The notes under the pieces are model-generated. The model worked only from the letters and a program-made list of their open reading frames with translations. It was not told the DNA's origin and did not search any database. The position numbers and the translations under genes are program-made. A DNA stretch of 64,000 nt from Saussurea involucrata (lineage: Eukaryota > Streptophyta > Magnoliopsida > Asterales > Asteraceae), in contig CM066322.1 of assembly GCA_033807775.1 (NCBI GenBank), forward strand, positions 15,737,001 through 15,801,000, written 5' to 3'. This document shows, piece after piece, positions 30,119-41,400 of this stretch (positions within the stretch are counted from its first letter, which is position 1; the number at the start of each line of letters is the position of its first letter).

Positions 30119-31118
30119 TGTAACACCCTCGAATTGGGAAAAAACAACTAAATAAAATTTCGATAAAAATAATCACTTAAGGAATAAAATTTCTTCTACA
30201 AACCATTCTCGGAATTTACTCGATATTAAACATAACAATTCCTACAATTAACGACTCAAATCATACTATGAGACCACATAATGTCAGGTGTTACTTAACA
30301 CGAGTACAAGTTGCTATTCCCAGATATTAACGCAGAAGACTTCACTTAAGCAATTCACCTCTTGAGCACCCTACTAGCACTCGACCTTTCGCAGTTTCAC
30401 TAGAACTACTCCCAACCTGAACCTGTTGCACATGCCGACAAATAAAAAGGTTAGGCTAACGCCTAGTGAGTTCAAGAGTTTATAACATGATTTATATGAT
30501 TTGTTGAATGAAAGTTTGCGACATAAATCATGATTTCCGAAAGAGTTTATGAAAGGATGTAAACGACTCATTTTCCAACGCACACAAAATCTATGAGAAA
30601 AGTTCCCAAAATGTACAAAGCGTTTTCCAAAATTAATTCCAATCCCAACTCACTCAAAACGTGCTTTGACGTTAAATATCCCAAGTAATTATATACGTAG
30701 ATAAAACTCCAATATTCAAAACATCCAATAAGGATGAGGCATAGTACCCGCCAATAAACCATGAAAGACGTTTCATATAAATAAAATGTGTCACCGAAAA
30801 TATGGATAAAAGCATATACCCAAAAACAACACCTTTTCGTGACGGGGGAGACCCGATTCCATCGAAAGTGACGGACACACAAAGTTAGGTCACTTATGAT
30901 GTTACTGGATTACACCTCAAGTCCCGGTCTTAGTTCCCATGCCATAAAGACATCACAACCTCAAACCTTTCCCATGCCTTTATTGCCTACTCCGTCGAGT
31001 TACACCTCAAGGACTTATGGGACCACATTGCCTATCCAGTCTAGACGAGTTACACCTCAAGGACTCCAATGTCCCCCATTGCCTACTCGCTAGTGGCCCC
31101 CAACGGCCTACCGCATAT
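29499..31118. repeat. 1,620-bp direct duplication, copy 1
   Basis: Begins gcgtcactgtccatacc within the LINE, crosses the LINE/LTR junction at 30119, and ends ggcctaccgcatat. The same 1,620 bp occurs in the same orientation at 39365-40984 with scattered substitutions and no net length change. Confidence 0.93.
30119..31118 (-). repeat. TGTAACACCC LTR, truncated (copy 1)
   Basis: Starts TGTAACACCCTCGAATTG, is about 65% similar by eye to the complete LTR at 42112-44761, and stops abruptly at 31118. Small ORFs here are not coding. Confidence 0.82.
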
Positions 31119-31490
31119 TTCCTCAACCCCAAACTTGAAGGGTTCAATGTCCTCATTGAACATTGAATTGGATCAATACCACAAATGGGAGAATGGGTGG
31201 TTTGAGTGTATAAGTGCACAAAAATTGATTCCAACAAAAATTGGTGAAAATAAAGAGTTTAGCGGCTAGTTCTAGTGATGCATTTAAACTCTAAATGATA
31301 GACAAACATGAATTATTGTGGCTATCAATCCACCAATTCAACTAGCAATTACTCACTTGTGAGTCGTGTGCATGGTATGATCGAAACTTACAACCTTTCT
31401 TTGGAAACAAAGACAACTCCAGACACATATTATATAACTAGGAACATTAAATTAAAAGATGCAAGAAATTAAAAGATGATGGAACCTGGC

Positions 31491-32473
31491 CTACTCAAGA
31501 TGAGTAGGTGAAGCATCAGTATGTCCTCCTATTTGGATTGGAAATGGTGGGAGATTCTTCAAGAGTCTTGCATTTTGCTGACTCCAAGCGTGGTGTTTCT
31601 CTTTCCACTTATGCTTATATACTTCTCCCACCACTCGCTTTATTGCTTGATCACGACACAAGACATCGATTGCACAAATGGGCAAACGATTCATCACCTC
31701 ACCAACAACATAACATGATTTTATGCAGTTTCCCAAGTCCTTGGATTGATCATCACGTCCCCTTTTTAAAACAACTTGAAGGTTTTCTACATAAATTTGT
31801 TGCAGGGATGTTACGGTGTCTACAACAATATGTTCGTTCTGCACAGATTTATTGTGGGGGTTAATGAAAATCTTGGCACTTTGTTGCACCTCTTCTCTAT
31901 TTTGAAGTGAAGAGGGGTTGCTCAAATGCTCGGGTGTTTCCATGGAACTCTCTATCTTTTGAATCTTTTCCAAAGTATTAGCCTCACCCTCATCCTTACC
32001 GATACACTCAGATTTTTCAATATCACTTGGTATAGGGATTTGGCTTTGTATTCTAAGTTCACTAATGATCTCTCCAGCACAAGTTGTTATGTTAGTAACA
32101 ACTCCTTGTATGTTCTGTAAGAAATCATTCATCAAAGTTTCAAGAGATTCAAAGTTCTTAACTTGTTGTAAAGGGGGCGTAGGTGGTAAAAGTGAGTTGT
32201 TAAAATCATCCCCTTGAAAATCGCCAGAAAAATCATCGTGTTCCTCCCAAGATTGGTCAAAAATATTTGAGCAAGTGTTACTCCAATCTTGATAGGGAGG
32301 TATTGGTGATGTGAAAGTGCCATGATCTTGACCATTTAAAAATAAATTAGGATGATCCTCCCATGATTGAGTGTAACCATTAAAGTGTGAGGTATCCCAA
32401 TTAATATCTTCCATGAAATAACGGGATTCGGGGTTCGAAGAGCAACTGTATGAGAAATGATTTCCGCCACAGT
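31491..32473 (-). CDS. Gag-like ORF of the Athila/Tat-like element
   Basis: The frame opens after a TGA near 32480. It contains CDYCGGNHFSYSC, a CCHC zinc knuckle of the Cx2Cx4Hx4C pattern often found near the start of Athila/Tat gag proteins. It continues from MEDINWDTSHFNGYTQ at 32414 through an acidic, Trp/Phe-rich region (QSWEEHDDFSGDFQGDDF), a stretch ETLMNDFLQNIQGVVTNI, and a Lys/Glu-rich segment to the C-terminus HAWSQQNARLLKNLPPFP. It ends at 31491. I know no catalytic function for this kind of protein. It presumably packaged the element's RNA. Confidence 0.6.
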
Positions 32474-32653
32474 AGTCACAAAAACAGTTTCATACCCGCC
32501 AAACGAATGTCCCATTGAATCCATATTCACAGAAAGATATACTCAAATATTTATTACTTGTACACACATGGAGACGTATGACAAGCAACAAAGATTGTAG
32601 AAAAACTTGCTTTTATAAACTTTACTTATAAAAAGAAAAACTTTTAGCGTGCT

Positions 32654-32672
32654 TCCCCGGCAACGGCGCCAA
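32654..32672 (-). other. Athila/Tat-type primer binding site
   Basis: The minus strand reads TTGGCGCCGTTGCCGGGGA just inside the LTR. This is the PBS of plant Athila/Tat elements, complementary to tRNA-Asp, and differs from the initiator-Met type of the others here. Confidence 0.88.
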
Positions 32673-33084
32673 AAACTTGTTGAGCCTTAGGTGTGTACCT
32701 AAAAATATCACAAATAAACCATGACGCAAGTATACATCTTAGTCTATTATCGCCTTTAACAAGTAATAATGGTACAAAGTACCGAGTATCGATCCCACAG
32801 GGAAACTTGGAAAAGTTCTTCTTTTAAAAGTCCAATAAATAAAAACAGGTTTCAGATGGCGGATGCGAAGGTAATCTTTTTGTTGGAGGTTTGATTAACA
32901 ACTAATGACAAAAATTAATTATAAAGAGAAACACATGGTATAAAGTTCCGTTGGGATGAAATTAATAATAATTAGATAAAAAAATGAGACGGCATTCCTT
33001 GGTTATCTCAAGAGTCCACTATTTCATGATACAACATACCGGGTGTCAATTGGTCAATTGTGATCCACCATAAAATATAACCTT

Positions 33085-34238
33085 TGTTGGTGCAAGTGTA
33101 CCACATCTCTATATATTTATATATATTTATTTTGATGATTACAAACACACCGTATTATTGTTTATCTAACAATTCTATCCAAGTGTACAGTTCTTGAAGA
33201 ACACGAAGATTTTATCTGAAGAGTTCAAGACGGAAGATTTACGTTATCATTAGTGTTTATAACTAATAATGATAAACACCCTAAAATAATATACCACTTG
33301 GATATTTCTAAAAACCTTTTAAATAATTTTTTTAAATAAGAAATTTTGGTTCTAGAAGTATCTGCCATGCGTACTGTTTCTGCAACCACTTTCTGACGCA
33401 GGTATACCGCGAAGGTAGAGCCGGTATTCCGCGGTGGTACGGCCGGTATACCGCGGGTGTTCAGCCGGTATACCGCGGCAGGCGTGGTGTTTGTTTCTGA
33501 TTGGTTGGAAGTACTTTTTCTGACGGCGGTATACCGCGAGTCCTAGCCGGTATACCGCGGGTACGTATTCCAGAAGTCAACTTTGCATGAGAGCCGTTGA
33601 AGTGTCAGCGTACTTTGTACTGCACGGTATACCGCGTGCATTTGGCGGTATACCGCGGATGCTTGTTTCCGTTGGAAGTGTTGCTATATAATGCATGCGA
33701 TGGTGGAGAAGAAAAGATAGACAATACAGATACAACCAACACCATCACTGCTCATCTGATCTCTCTTATTTAATATATATATTTTATAAAACCTTTTTTA
33801 TAAAATATCCAAGTGATTATTATACAAGAGTGATTACCCATTGTGAGTTATACTCCTCTTGTAAGTATTTGAATAACGGGTGTGTGATCCTGTTTATCTC
33901 ATAGCAGAGGCTTGAGAAACTATTACAAATTCCTTTGTATTTGGTTTGTGTTCTACCGTAAAGAATACATTTATTGGATCGTGTCGAGAAGTGTCTCGGC
34001 TGCTGGTTTATCACAGTTGGTGGTAAATCAGTAAATCTCCGTGTCAAGTATCTCTAACCTTTATCTCTTTATTTATTCCGCTGTGCTTTTAATTATATCT
34101 GTTTATATAATTGTTGTGTATTTATTATTTGTATACTCTGATTTATTTATAATGTTTCTGTACTGTATTTATTTATAAAAGAATTTTTGAAAGTAAAAGA
34201 TTTTAAATACAACCTTTCCCCCCCTAGGTTGTCTAACA
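33085..34238 (+). repeat. Copia 5' LTR with a GGTATACCGCGG array
   Basis: TGTTGGTGCAAGTG to TTGTCTAACA. Positions about 33403-33660 contain eight copies of a near-palindromic motif of the form cGGTATACCGCGg. The small ORF at 33695-33904 recurs in the other LTR and is not a gene. Confidence 0.96.
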
Positions 34239-34240
34239 TT

Positions 34241-34252
34241 TGGTATCAGAGC
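34241..34252 (+). other. Primer binding site of the gag-only copia element
   Basis: TGGTATCAGAGC two bases after the LTR. Confidence 0.93.
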
Positions 34253-34289
34253 GGGTCTTTCAAAAATTTCTGTCTTAATTTTTTTTTAA

Positions 34290-36200
34290 ATGGCTCAACA
34301 AACTAATTTTGTGTTCTCTAAACCTCCTTTGATAGATACTGAAAAGTTTGGCATTTGGGCCGAGCTATTTGAATGTCACGTTCGTGGCAAAAGTCAAAAA
34401 ATTTGGGATATTATAGAAAATGGGAATTTTAATCCTACTATTATAAAAAATAATGTTATTGTTGATAAACCTGTTAAAGACTGGACTCCCGCTGAAGAAT
34501 CTCATTTTTGTTTAAATTTTGAGGCTAAAAATATATTATATGCTGCTTTAACTTCCGATGAAATAGAAAGAGTATATACCTGTAAAACTGCTAATCAAAT
34601 CTGGCAAAGCTTGAGTGACACTCATCGTGGAAATACTCAAGTTAAAAGCTCTAAAATAAATATTTTAGTACATGATTATGAACTGTTCGAAATGTCAAAA
34701 GATGAGTCAATCGACTCAATGTTTAAACGTTTTAACCTCATTATGACTACTTTGAAGGGATTAGGTCGCACTTATCCTAACGAAGACTATGTAAGGAAAA
34801 TTCTTCGAGCACTTCCTTCGGAGTGGATGGCAAAAATTACATCTTTAGAAGACTCCCGAGATCTCGCAACGATGAAGCTCGATGATCTCATCGGCAATCT
34901 TAAAGTGCACGAAATCGCACTAAAAAGAAATCAAGTCCGGGAGCAAGTCAAAAAGAAATCCATCGCTCTCAAAGTCGTTGCCTCAAAAGAAAAGGAAGAG
35001 GAGGAAGATGCAAGTTCCTCGGATGACGAACCCGAAAATCTTGACGATTTAGTCAAGTTGGTAAGAAAACTTTCTAAACTTTTATCTAACAAAAAGTTTG
35101 CTAATAATGATAGGTTTCAAGAAAATGGAGACTACCGTCGTGGTGGTAAAAACCAAAGTCGCAACGTCCACAAAAGTGAAGACAAAAATGACGAATCTAG
35201 CGACGATGAAAAAGCCAATAAAAAGAAAGGCTTTTGCTATGTGTGTGGCGACAAGGATCACTATGCAAGTGTGTGTCCGAAACGAGCAAAACAAATCAAC
35301 ACACCAAAAGCTTTAGTTGGAGGCGCGTTGAGCGCAAGCATAAATGAGGCCAAAAATTTTTGTTTCATGGCCGACCATGATAATGAGGTATCTTCATCAT
35401 ATTCTTCTAAAAATAATTGTGATAGTAATTATAGTGATAATTATTATAGTGACGATGAAAATAATTTTGACGAATTATATAAATCATTTCATGCTATGGC
35501 CGCTCTCGCAAATAAATATAAAGATGAAATTTCTAATTTAAAAGAAACCGTATCTATATATAAAAAGGAAATAGATGACGGTAAACAAAAATCTGCTTAT
35601 GATTTAGATATTATCACTAAATTAGAAAATAAATTAAGTGAAAAAGATATTTGCAAATCTTGTGATATTTTAAAAAATAAAATTGCATGCTTAAATAAAA
35701 AGACACATGAAAATATTGTATGTACAAAATGCGAGATTCTTGAAAATGAAATTGCATGTTTAAATGCTAAATGTAAATCGCATGAGAAAAATGACTTATT
35801 AGCAAATGCTTTTAATAGTAGCAATGATAAAGTGCTTAAAATGCTTAATATATCAAATCGTATAAATTGCCGAAAAGGCATTGGTTCTAATACATGTATT
35901 GATACGTGCTCGTGTATTCAAATTAAAAGGTGTTTTGAACCACCTAAAGTTGAAACGAGAAAACCTTATGTGCAAAAACCTCCGTATGTATCCAAAATGA
36001 ATAATGTGAATTATATGCCGAGGAAACCGTATGCTTGCATGTATAATAGCAAATTTTCTAGACCAAAGAATAATGTAAATTTGCATGCTTCATTTTACGT
36101 CTATGATGAATACGATCGTAAAATTAAAGTGGTTAGAAAATGGATTCCGAAAGGAATGTTTAATGTTGATAATCCGGGTGGAATGCGTTTATGGTTTTAA
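34290..36200 (+). CDS. Copia gag polyprotein (636 codons), intact
   Basis: Starts MAQQTNFVFSKPPLIDTEKF. Residues about 80-220 form the UBN2/gag-polypeptide domain of copia elements (TANQIWQSLSDTHRGNTQ; SKINILVHDYELFEM; MFKRFNLIMTTLKGLG; ILRALPSEW). A Lys/Glu/Ser-rich linker follows, then a CCHC knuckle CYVCGDKDHYASVC at about residue 315. The C-terminal half has a coiled-coil region with duplicated cysteine motifs (CKSCDILKNKIACLN and CTKCEILENEIACLN), and the ORF ends KWIPKGMFNVDNPGG then RLWF and stop. Gag would form the particle packaging element RNA. The frame is fully open, in keeping with the young LTRs. The usual continuation into protease-integrase-RT is absent. Confidence 0.9.
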   Translation: MAQQTNFVFSKPPLIDTEKFGIWAELFECHVRGKSQKIWDIIENGNFNPTIIKNNVIVDKPVKDWTPAEESHFCLNFEAKNILYAALTSDEIERVYTCKTANQIWQSLSDTHRGNTQVKSSKINILVHDYELFEMSKDESIDSMFKRFNLIMTTLKGLGRTYPNEDYVRKILRALPSEWMAKITSLEDSRDLATMKLDDLIGNLKVHEIALKRNQVREQVKKKSIALKVVASKEKEEEEDASSSDDEPENLDDLVKLVRKLSKLLSNKKFANNDRFQENGDYRRGGKNQSRNVHKSEDKNDESSDDEKANKKKGFCYVCGDKDHYASVCPKRAKQINTPKALVGGALSASINEAKNFCFMADHDNEVSSSYSSKNNCDSNYSDNYYSDDENNFDELYKSFHAMAALANKYKDEISNLKETVSIYKKEIDDGKQKSAYDLDIITKLENKLSEKDICKSCDILKNKIACLNKKTHENIVCTKCEILENEIACLNAKCKSHEKNDLLANAFNSSNDKVLKMLNISNRINCRKGIGSNTCIDTCSCIQIKRCFEPPKVETRKPYVQKPPYVSKMNNVNYMPRKPYACMYNSKFSRPKNNVNLHASFYVYDEYDRKIKVVRKWIPKGMFNVDNPGGMRLWF

Positions 36201-36343
36201 ACCATTTATATGGCTTTGTATGTTTGTCGTGTTTGTTTTATGTCGACAACATATTTTTTGCAGTTTATGTTTTATACTAACTGTTAAAAGGACCCATATG
36301 AAAAGGGTACCACGAAAATTTTCTTTACCTTTTGTAGGTGTTT

Positions 36344-36446
36344 CCTGGCGAGGATACAATACGTGTTACCTGCCGAGGTTATAATACGTGGTTACCTGCC
36401 GAGGTTATAATACGTGGTTACCTGACGAGGTCATAATACGTGGTGA
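36344..36446. repeat. 26-bp tandem repeat, four copies
   Basis: The unit cctgccgaggttataatacgtggtta occurs four times downstream of gag. Units 2 and 3 are identical and units 1 and 4 diverge. Confidence 0.93.
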
Positions 36447-36797
36447 TTTTTTTTTATCACATAAAATTAACCGAAAATTGAAGCCTTAAGATCCGTTTTG
36501 GTGCAAGTGTTTCGTATTGGTTTGTATATCTTTGTCTCTATTGCTTTTTGCATTTTATTTTATCCCTCAAATTTTATAAAATCAAATTGATATCGTTATT
36601 AATTTGAGGGGGAGCGTTTTAGCTCTTTTACCCATGAGTTTATGCTCTCTCAATTATATGCATATTTTGAGGGGGAGCATCTCTCGAGGGGGAGCATACC
36701 GTCTTTCTTAACCCTTTTTGCTTCGACAAACGGGGGAGAGAAACCGCATATGCTCATGCTTAGCGGTTGTGTTTGTCATCATCAAAAAGGGGGAGAT

Positions 36798-37956
36798 TGT
36801 TGGTGCAAGTGTACCACATCTCTATATATTTATATATATTTATTTTGATGATTACAAACACACCGTATTATTGTTTATCTAACAATTCTATCCAAGTGTA
36901 CAGTTCTTGAAGAACACGAAGATTTTATCTGAAGAGTTCAAGACGGAAGATTTACGTTATCATTAGTGTTTATAACTAATAATGATAAACACCCTAAAAT
37001 AATATACCACTTGGATATTTCTAAAAACCTTTTAAATAATTTTTTTAAATAAGAAATTTTGGTTCTAGAAGTATCTGCCATGCGTACTGTTTCTGCAACC
37101 ACTTTCTGACGCAGGTATACCGCGAAGGTAGAGCCGGTATTCCGCGGTGGTACGGCCGGTATACCGCGGGTGTTCAGCCGGTATACCGCGGCAGGCGTGG
37201 TGTTTGTTTCTGATTGGTTGGAAGTACTTTTTCTGACGGCGGTATACCGCGAGTCCTAGCCGGTATACCGCGGGTACGTATTCCAGAAGTCAACTTTGCA
37301 TGAGAGCCGTTGAAGTGTCAGCGTACTTTGTACTGCACGGTATACCGCGTGCATTTGGCGGTATACCGCGGATGCTTGTTTCCGTTGGAAGTGTTGCTAT
37401 ATAATGCATGCGATGGTGGAGAAGAAAAGATAGACAATACAGATACAACCAACACCATCACTGCTCATCTGATCTCTCTTATTTAATATATATATTTTAT
37501 AAAACCTTTTTTATAAAATATCCAAGTGATTATTATACAAGAGTGATTACCCATTGTGAGTTATACTCCTCTTGTAAGTATTTGAATAACGGGTGTGTGA
37601 TCCTGTTTATCTCATAGCAGAGGCTTGAGAAACTATTACAAATTCCTTTGTATTTGGTTTGTGTTCTACCGTAAAGAATACATTTATTGGATCGTGTCGA
37701 GAAGTGTCTCGGCTGCTGGTTTATCACAGTTGGTGGTAAATCAGTAAATCTCCGTGTCAAGTATCTCTAACCTTTATCTCTTTATTTATTCCGCTGTGCT
37801 TTTAATTATATCTGTTTATATAATTGTTGTGTATTTATTATTTGTATACTCTGATTTATTTATACTGTTTCTGTACTGTATTTATTTATAAAAGAATTTT
37901 TGAAAGTAAAAGATTTTAAATACAACCTTTCCCCCCCCCCCCTAGGTTGTCTAACA
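36798..37956 (+). repeat. Copia 3' LTR
   Basis: Partner of 33085-34238, including the same eight-copy GGTATACCGCGG array at about 37116-37373. Confidence 0.96.
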
Positions 37957-38919
37957 ACCTTGATTTAAATAACTTCGGACAATCATGTCATACGATACAC
38001 CTTTTTATTTTATTATCGGTCTCGGTCCCAACTTCACTTTATACCCCAAGCTAAGACAGTTAGCCCATCATCGCTTTACGTGCACTAAAAACTACAACGA
38101 CGGTTATGAAAACAAATAATGGAGATGGACAAGTCATCACACAAAACTTGGAAAATTGGAAATTACGCTTTTAAGAAAATTAGTTATAAACTAAAGAGAT
38201 GGAAAAATCTGGTTTCAAATGTGACGAAACACAAAACTAACCTTGGAATTCTAACGTTGATTTAAGATCTAAAAGTAAACTAAAGAGATGTTGACAAGGT
38301 TTTTTGACAATAAAAACACGTTAACACTTGCAACTTCTATAATTTATTCGTTAATACAAATCGTGAACCAAGCTAGTTGGGGATCCGAAGAGATTAATTC
38401 AGACTTCCGATTTATGGTAGCAATTTAGAATATAGAAGTGGATCAAGAAGTTGTGTTCGAAATTAACAAAAACCGAAGATTAAACTATCGAAATTTAGAA
38501 AACGGAATTGCGAAAAACATTAACTACGACGATGATTGCGAGAGTAATTCGAAATCCGTGAAGACGAGAGTTCGATCCAAAGCCGTAAGAAGAAGAAAAT
38601 GATGGAACTTTAGCGAAAACTTTGCGATTAATGAAAACACGAGATTAATAAAAACACACTTATATTAAATGAGAAATCAAACCCGAGCGTTAAAGAAAGA
38701 CACCGGGGTGTGAATTTTGAACTAACCCAAAAGAGTTATGGATTTAGTTCACTTGCTACACTTGATCTAAACTTACAAAATGAAAAGAGAAAGAAATCTC
38801 GGCTCTCTCTCTCCTGCTACCAACTAAACACCAATAATAGAAGCCACCAACCTCCAATAATACAACCTACTACTAAAACTAAACTATGAAAAATGAGGGA
38901 TGATCTTTCTTACTGCATG

Positions 38920-38923
<4 letters not shown>

Positions 38924-38956
<33 letters not shown>
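38924..38956. repeat. (TA)n microsatellite
   Basis: About 16 TA units within the Athila/Tat-like LTR. Confidence 0.95.
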
Positions 38957-38957
<1 letters not shown>

Positions 38958-39364
38958 CCATGTGGAGGTCTTGGGGCCCAATAATAGAATAGGGGGGCCA
39001 TGCATAAAAACCAAATTTCAGCCCAAAATTTAAGTAGCCATAAGCCCAAAAATGCCATCCAAAAATCGGTCCAAGTAGATAAATATGTAGCTTGCAATAT
39101 CGGCCCATGTAGAAGAAAAACGTTGCCGTGTCCAAAATGTGAAGTCTTCCTTTTCTCTCCCAATACGTGCCATTCGTACGTAATTCCATAGCTATGTAGA
39201 CTTCAAAACGGCATTTTCTTTCTTCCTACAATTAAGAAATTTTAAATGAGCAATTGGCTATAATTATATAAAAACATGATATTTTGACGTTTTAAGGTAC
39301 AAAGCATTTATTTGCTAAATTATAACAAAATGCTATAAATAGGGTTAATAAATTAACCCTATCA

Positions 39365-39984
39365 GCGTCACTATCCATACCGACTGTACATCACCACATT
39401 TGACCAAAGCGTGATCAATGGACTCCACCTCTAACTCACACCTTGGACAAAGTGTTGAATGAATGTCAATACCCTTTTTATCAAGATTCTCTCGACACGA
39501 CAACCGTCCCAAGTTCGCTATCCACACAAAAATCCCCACTTTTTTTGGAATTATTTTTAACCATTTCGTTTCACCGCCCTCACCTCCTCTACCCTCCCAT
39601 TTCTCCTCTATTAATGCTTTTAACTTTTGATTTGAGAACACACCCTCACTATCTAGCCACCATTTCACCTTATCCATCCTATTTCTACAAGGGGTTTTTC
39701 CTTGAATTGACCTATGAAGTTCTTCCAAATCTCCTATTTCCCTACCCCTCGGTTGTCTTCTCCAACACCATTTCCAAATCCATTCCTCACCCCTCCATTC
39801 CCCCCTTTCCGCCACTTTCGCCTCTTTATTCGTTTCTAATTGATAAATTCTATTTAATCTTTCCCGCAATTCCTTACCATTAATCCATCTATCTATCCAC
39901 AATTTTGTATTGTTCCCGTCCCCTACCTCTTTTCCAAATGAAAAGGCAAGGTCAATCCCTACCTTCTCTAGATCCCGCCCTATC
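39365..39984 (-). pseudogene. LINE fragment, duplicate, open frame
   Basis: The minus strand is open through GDGNNTKLWIDRW, KVKWWLDSEGVFSNQKLKAL, WLKIIPKKVGIFVWIANLG and CPRCELEVESIDHALVKC before leaving the LINE at 39365. The two stops in the other copy are absent, so those stops arose after the duplication or were corrected here. It is part of the zf-RVT region only and not a functional gene. Confidence 0.85.
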
Positions 39985-40984
39985 TGTAACACCCTCGAAT
40001 TGGGAAAGAGCAACTAAATAAAATTTCGATAAAAATAATCACTTAAGGAATAAAATTTCTTCTACAAACCATTCTCGGAATTTCCTCAATATTAAACATA
40101 ACAATTCCTACAATTAACGACTCAAATCATACTATGAGACCACATAATGTCGGGTGTTACTTAACACGAGTACAAGTTGCTATTCCCAGATATTAACGCG
40201 GAAGACTTCACTTAAGCAATTCACCTCTCAAGCACCCTACTAGCAATCGACATTTCGCAGTGTCACTAGAACTACTCCCAACCTGAACCTATTGCACATG
40301 CCGACAAATAAAAAGGTTAGGCTAACGCTTAGTGAGTTCAAGAGTTTATAACATGATTTATATGATTTGTTGAATGAAAGTTTGCGAGATAAATCATGAT
40401 TTCCGAAAGAGTTTATGAAAGGATGTAAACGACTCATTTTCCAACGCACACAAAATCTATGAGAAAAGTTCCCAAAATGTACAAAGCGTTTTCCAAAATT
40501 AATTCCAATCCCAACTCACTCCAAACGTGCTTTGACGTTAAATATCCCAAGTAATTATAAACGTAGATAAAACTCCAATATTCTAAACATCCAATAAGGA
40601 TGAGGCATAGTACCCGCCAATAAACCACGAAAGACGTTTCATATAAATAAAATGTGTCACCGAAAATATGGATAAAAGCATATACCCAAAAACAACACCT
40701 TTCGGTGACGGGGGAGACCCGATTCCATCGAAAGTGACGGACACACAAAGTTAGGTCACTTATGATGTTACTGGATTACACCTCAAGTCCTGGTCTTAGT
40801 TCCCATGCCATAAAGACATCACAACCTCAAACCTTTCCCATGCCTTTATTGTTTACTCCGTCGAGTTACACCTCAAGGACTTATGGGACCACATTTCATA
40901 TCCAGTCTAGACGAGTTACACCTCAAGGACTCCAATGTCCCCCATTGCCTACTCGCTAGTGGCCCCCAATGGCCTACCGCATAT
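39365..40984. repeat. 1,620-bp direct duplication, copy 2
   Basis: Partner of 29499-31118, covering LINE (39365-39984) and LTR (39985-40984). In this copy the LTR continues beyond the duplicated part. Confidence 0.93.
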
Positions 40985-41400
40985 AACCATGCGTTCCAAT
41001 AGTCCACTCCTCGTGCACAAGGAGATAGACCATCCAATAAAGACTGACTTACGTGCCTATGGATCCAATGCAACACAGTCTACAATAACATGCTCATCCC
41101 GGAATGACTAAAGCACCCGAGCATATAAATATCAATAATATGAATTAAAATGCATCAAGTTGCAATAAATGCAAACCATAAATAAGACTCTATATTGAGC
41201 CACCAAACTCGGACAAAATGTCCCCAAGACTCCCTCAAAGTCAAAACCGAGCAAAATGCTCAAAACTCATTAGACCCATAAATAACGGACCTCATAACAT
41301 AAAATGCATTTAAACCTCGCTTAGGCATACATATACCACAAAATCATCATTAACCCAAAACTCGTCACGGGTTAGAATAAAGGTTTTCCCCAAATGGGCT
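39985..41400 (-). repeat. TGTAACACCC LTR, truncated (copy 2)
   Basis: Same start as 30119. It extends about 410 bases further than copy 1, matching 43150-43560 of the complete LTR, and stops where a different LTR begins at 41401. Confidence 0.82.

Larger units (their letters stand above)
31119..32677 (-). mobile_element. Truncated interior of an Athila/Tat-like Ty3/gypsy element
   Basis: In minus orientation this is the 5' internal region following the LTR at 32678-39364: PBS, leader, a gag-like ORF, then an abrupt end at 31119 against the duplicated LTR. Everything downstream (protease, RT, integrase, 3' LTR) is absent. Confidence 0.75.
33085..37956 (+). mobile_element. Young Ty1/copia element encoding only gag
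   Basis: LTRs 33085-34238 (1,154 bp) and 36798-37956 (1,159 bp) appear identical apart from one substitution and a poly-C length change. The target duplication acctt (33080-33084, 37957-37961) is perfect. PBS at 34241-34252; polypurine tract aaaaagggggagat at 36784-36797. The interior is 2.56 kb with one long gag ORF and no protease, integrase or RT. It is a recent non-autonomous insertion, presumably moved by a relative's enzymes. Confidence 0.96.
32678..39364 (-). repeat. Athila/Tat-like LTR, split by a copia element
   Basis: The plus strand begins TGTTGAGCC and ends AACCCTATCA. Without the copia insertion (33085-37961) it is about 1,810 bp. In element orientation it starts TGATAGGGTTAATTTATTAA at 39364 and ends GGCTCAACA at 32678. 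The 39364 end sits exactly on the first base of the second 1,620-bp duplication copy. A (TA)n tract lies at 38924-38956. Confidence 0.82.

Noticed and set aside
30568..30882. 104-codon minus-strand ORF repeated at 40434-40748
   Set aside because: Both lie in the duplicated LTR segment; it is conserved because of the 1,620-bp duplication, not coding selection.
33695..33904. 69-codon ORF found identically at 37408-37617
   Set aside because: It lies in both copies of a near-identical LTR and has no domain; the match only reflects the LTR pair.
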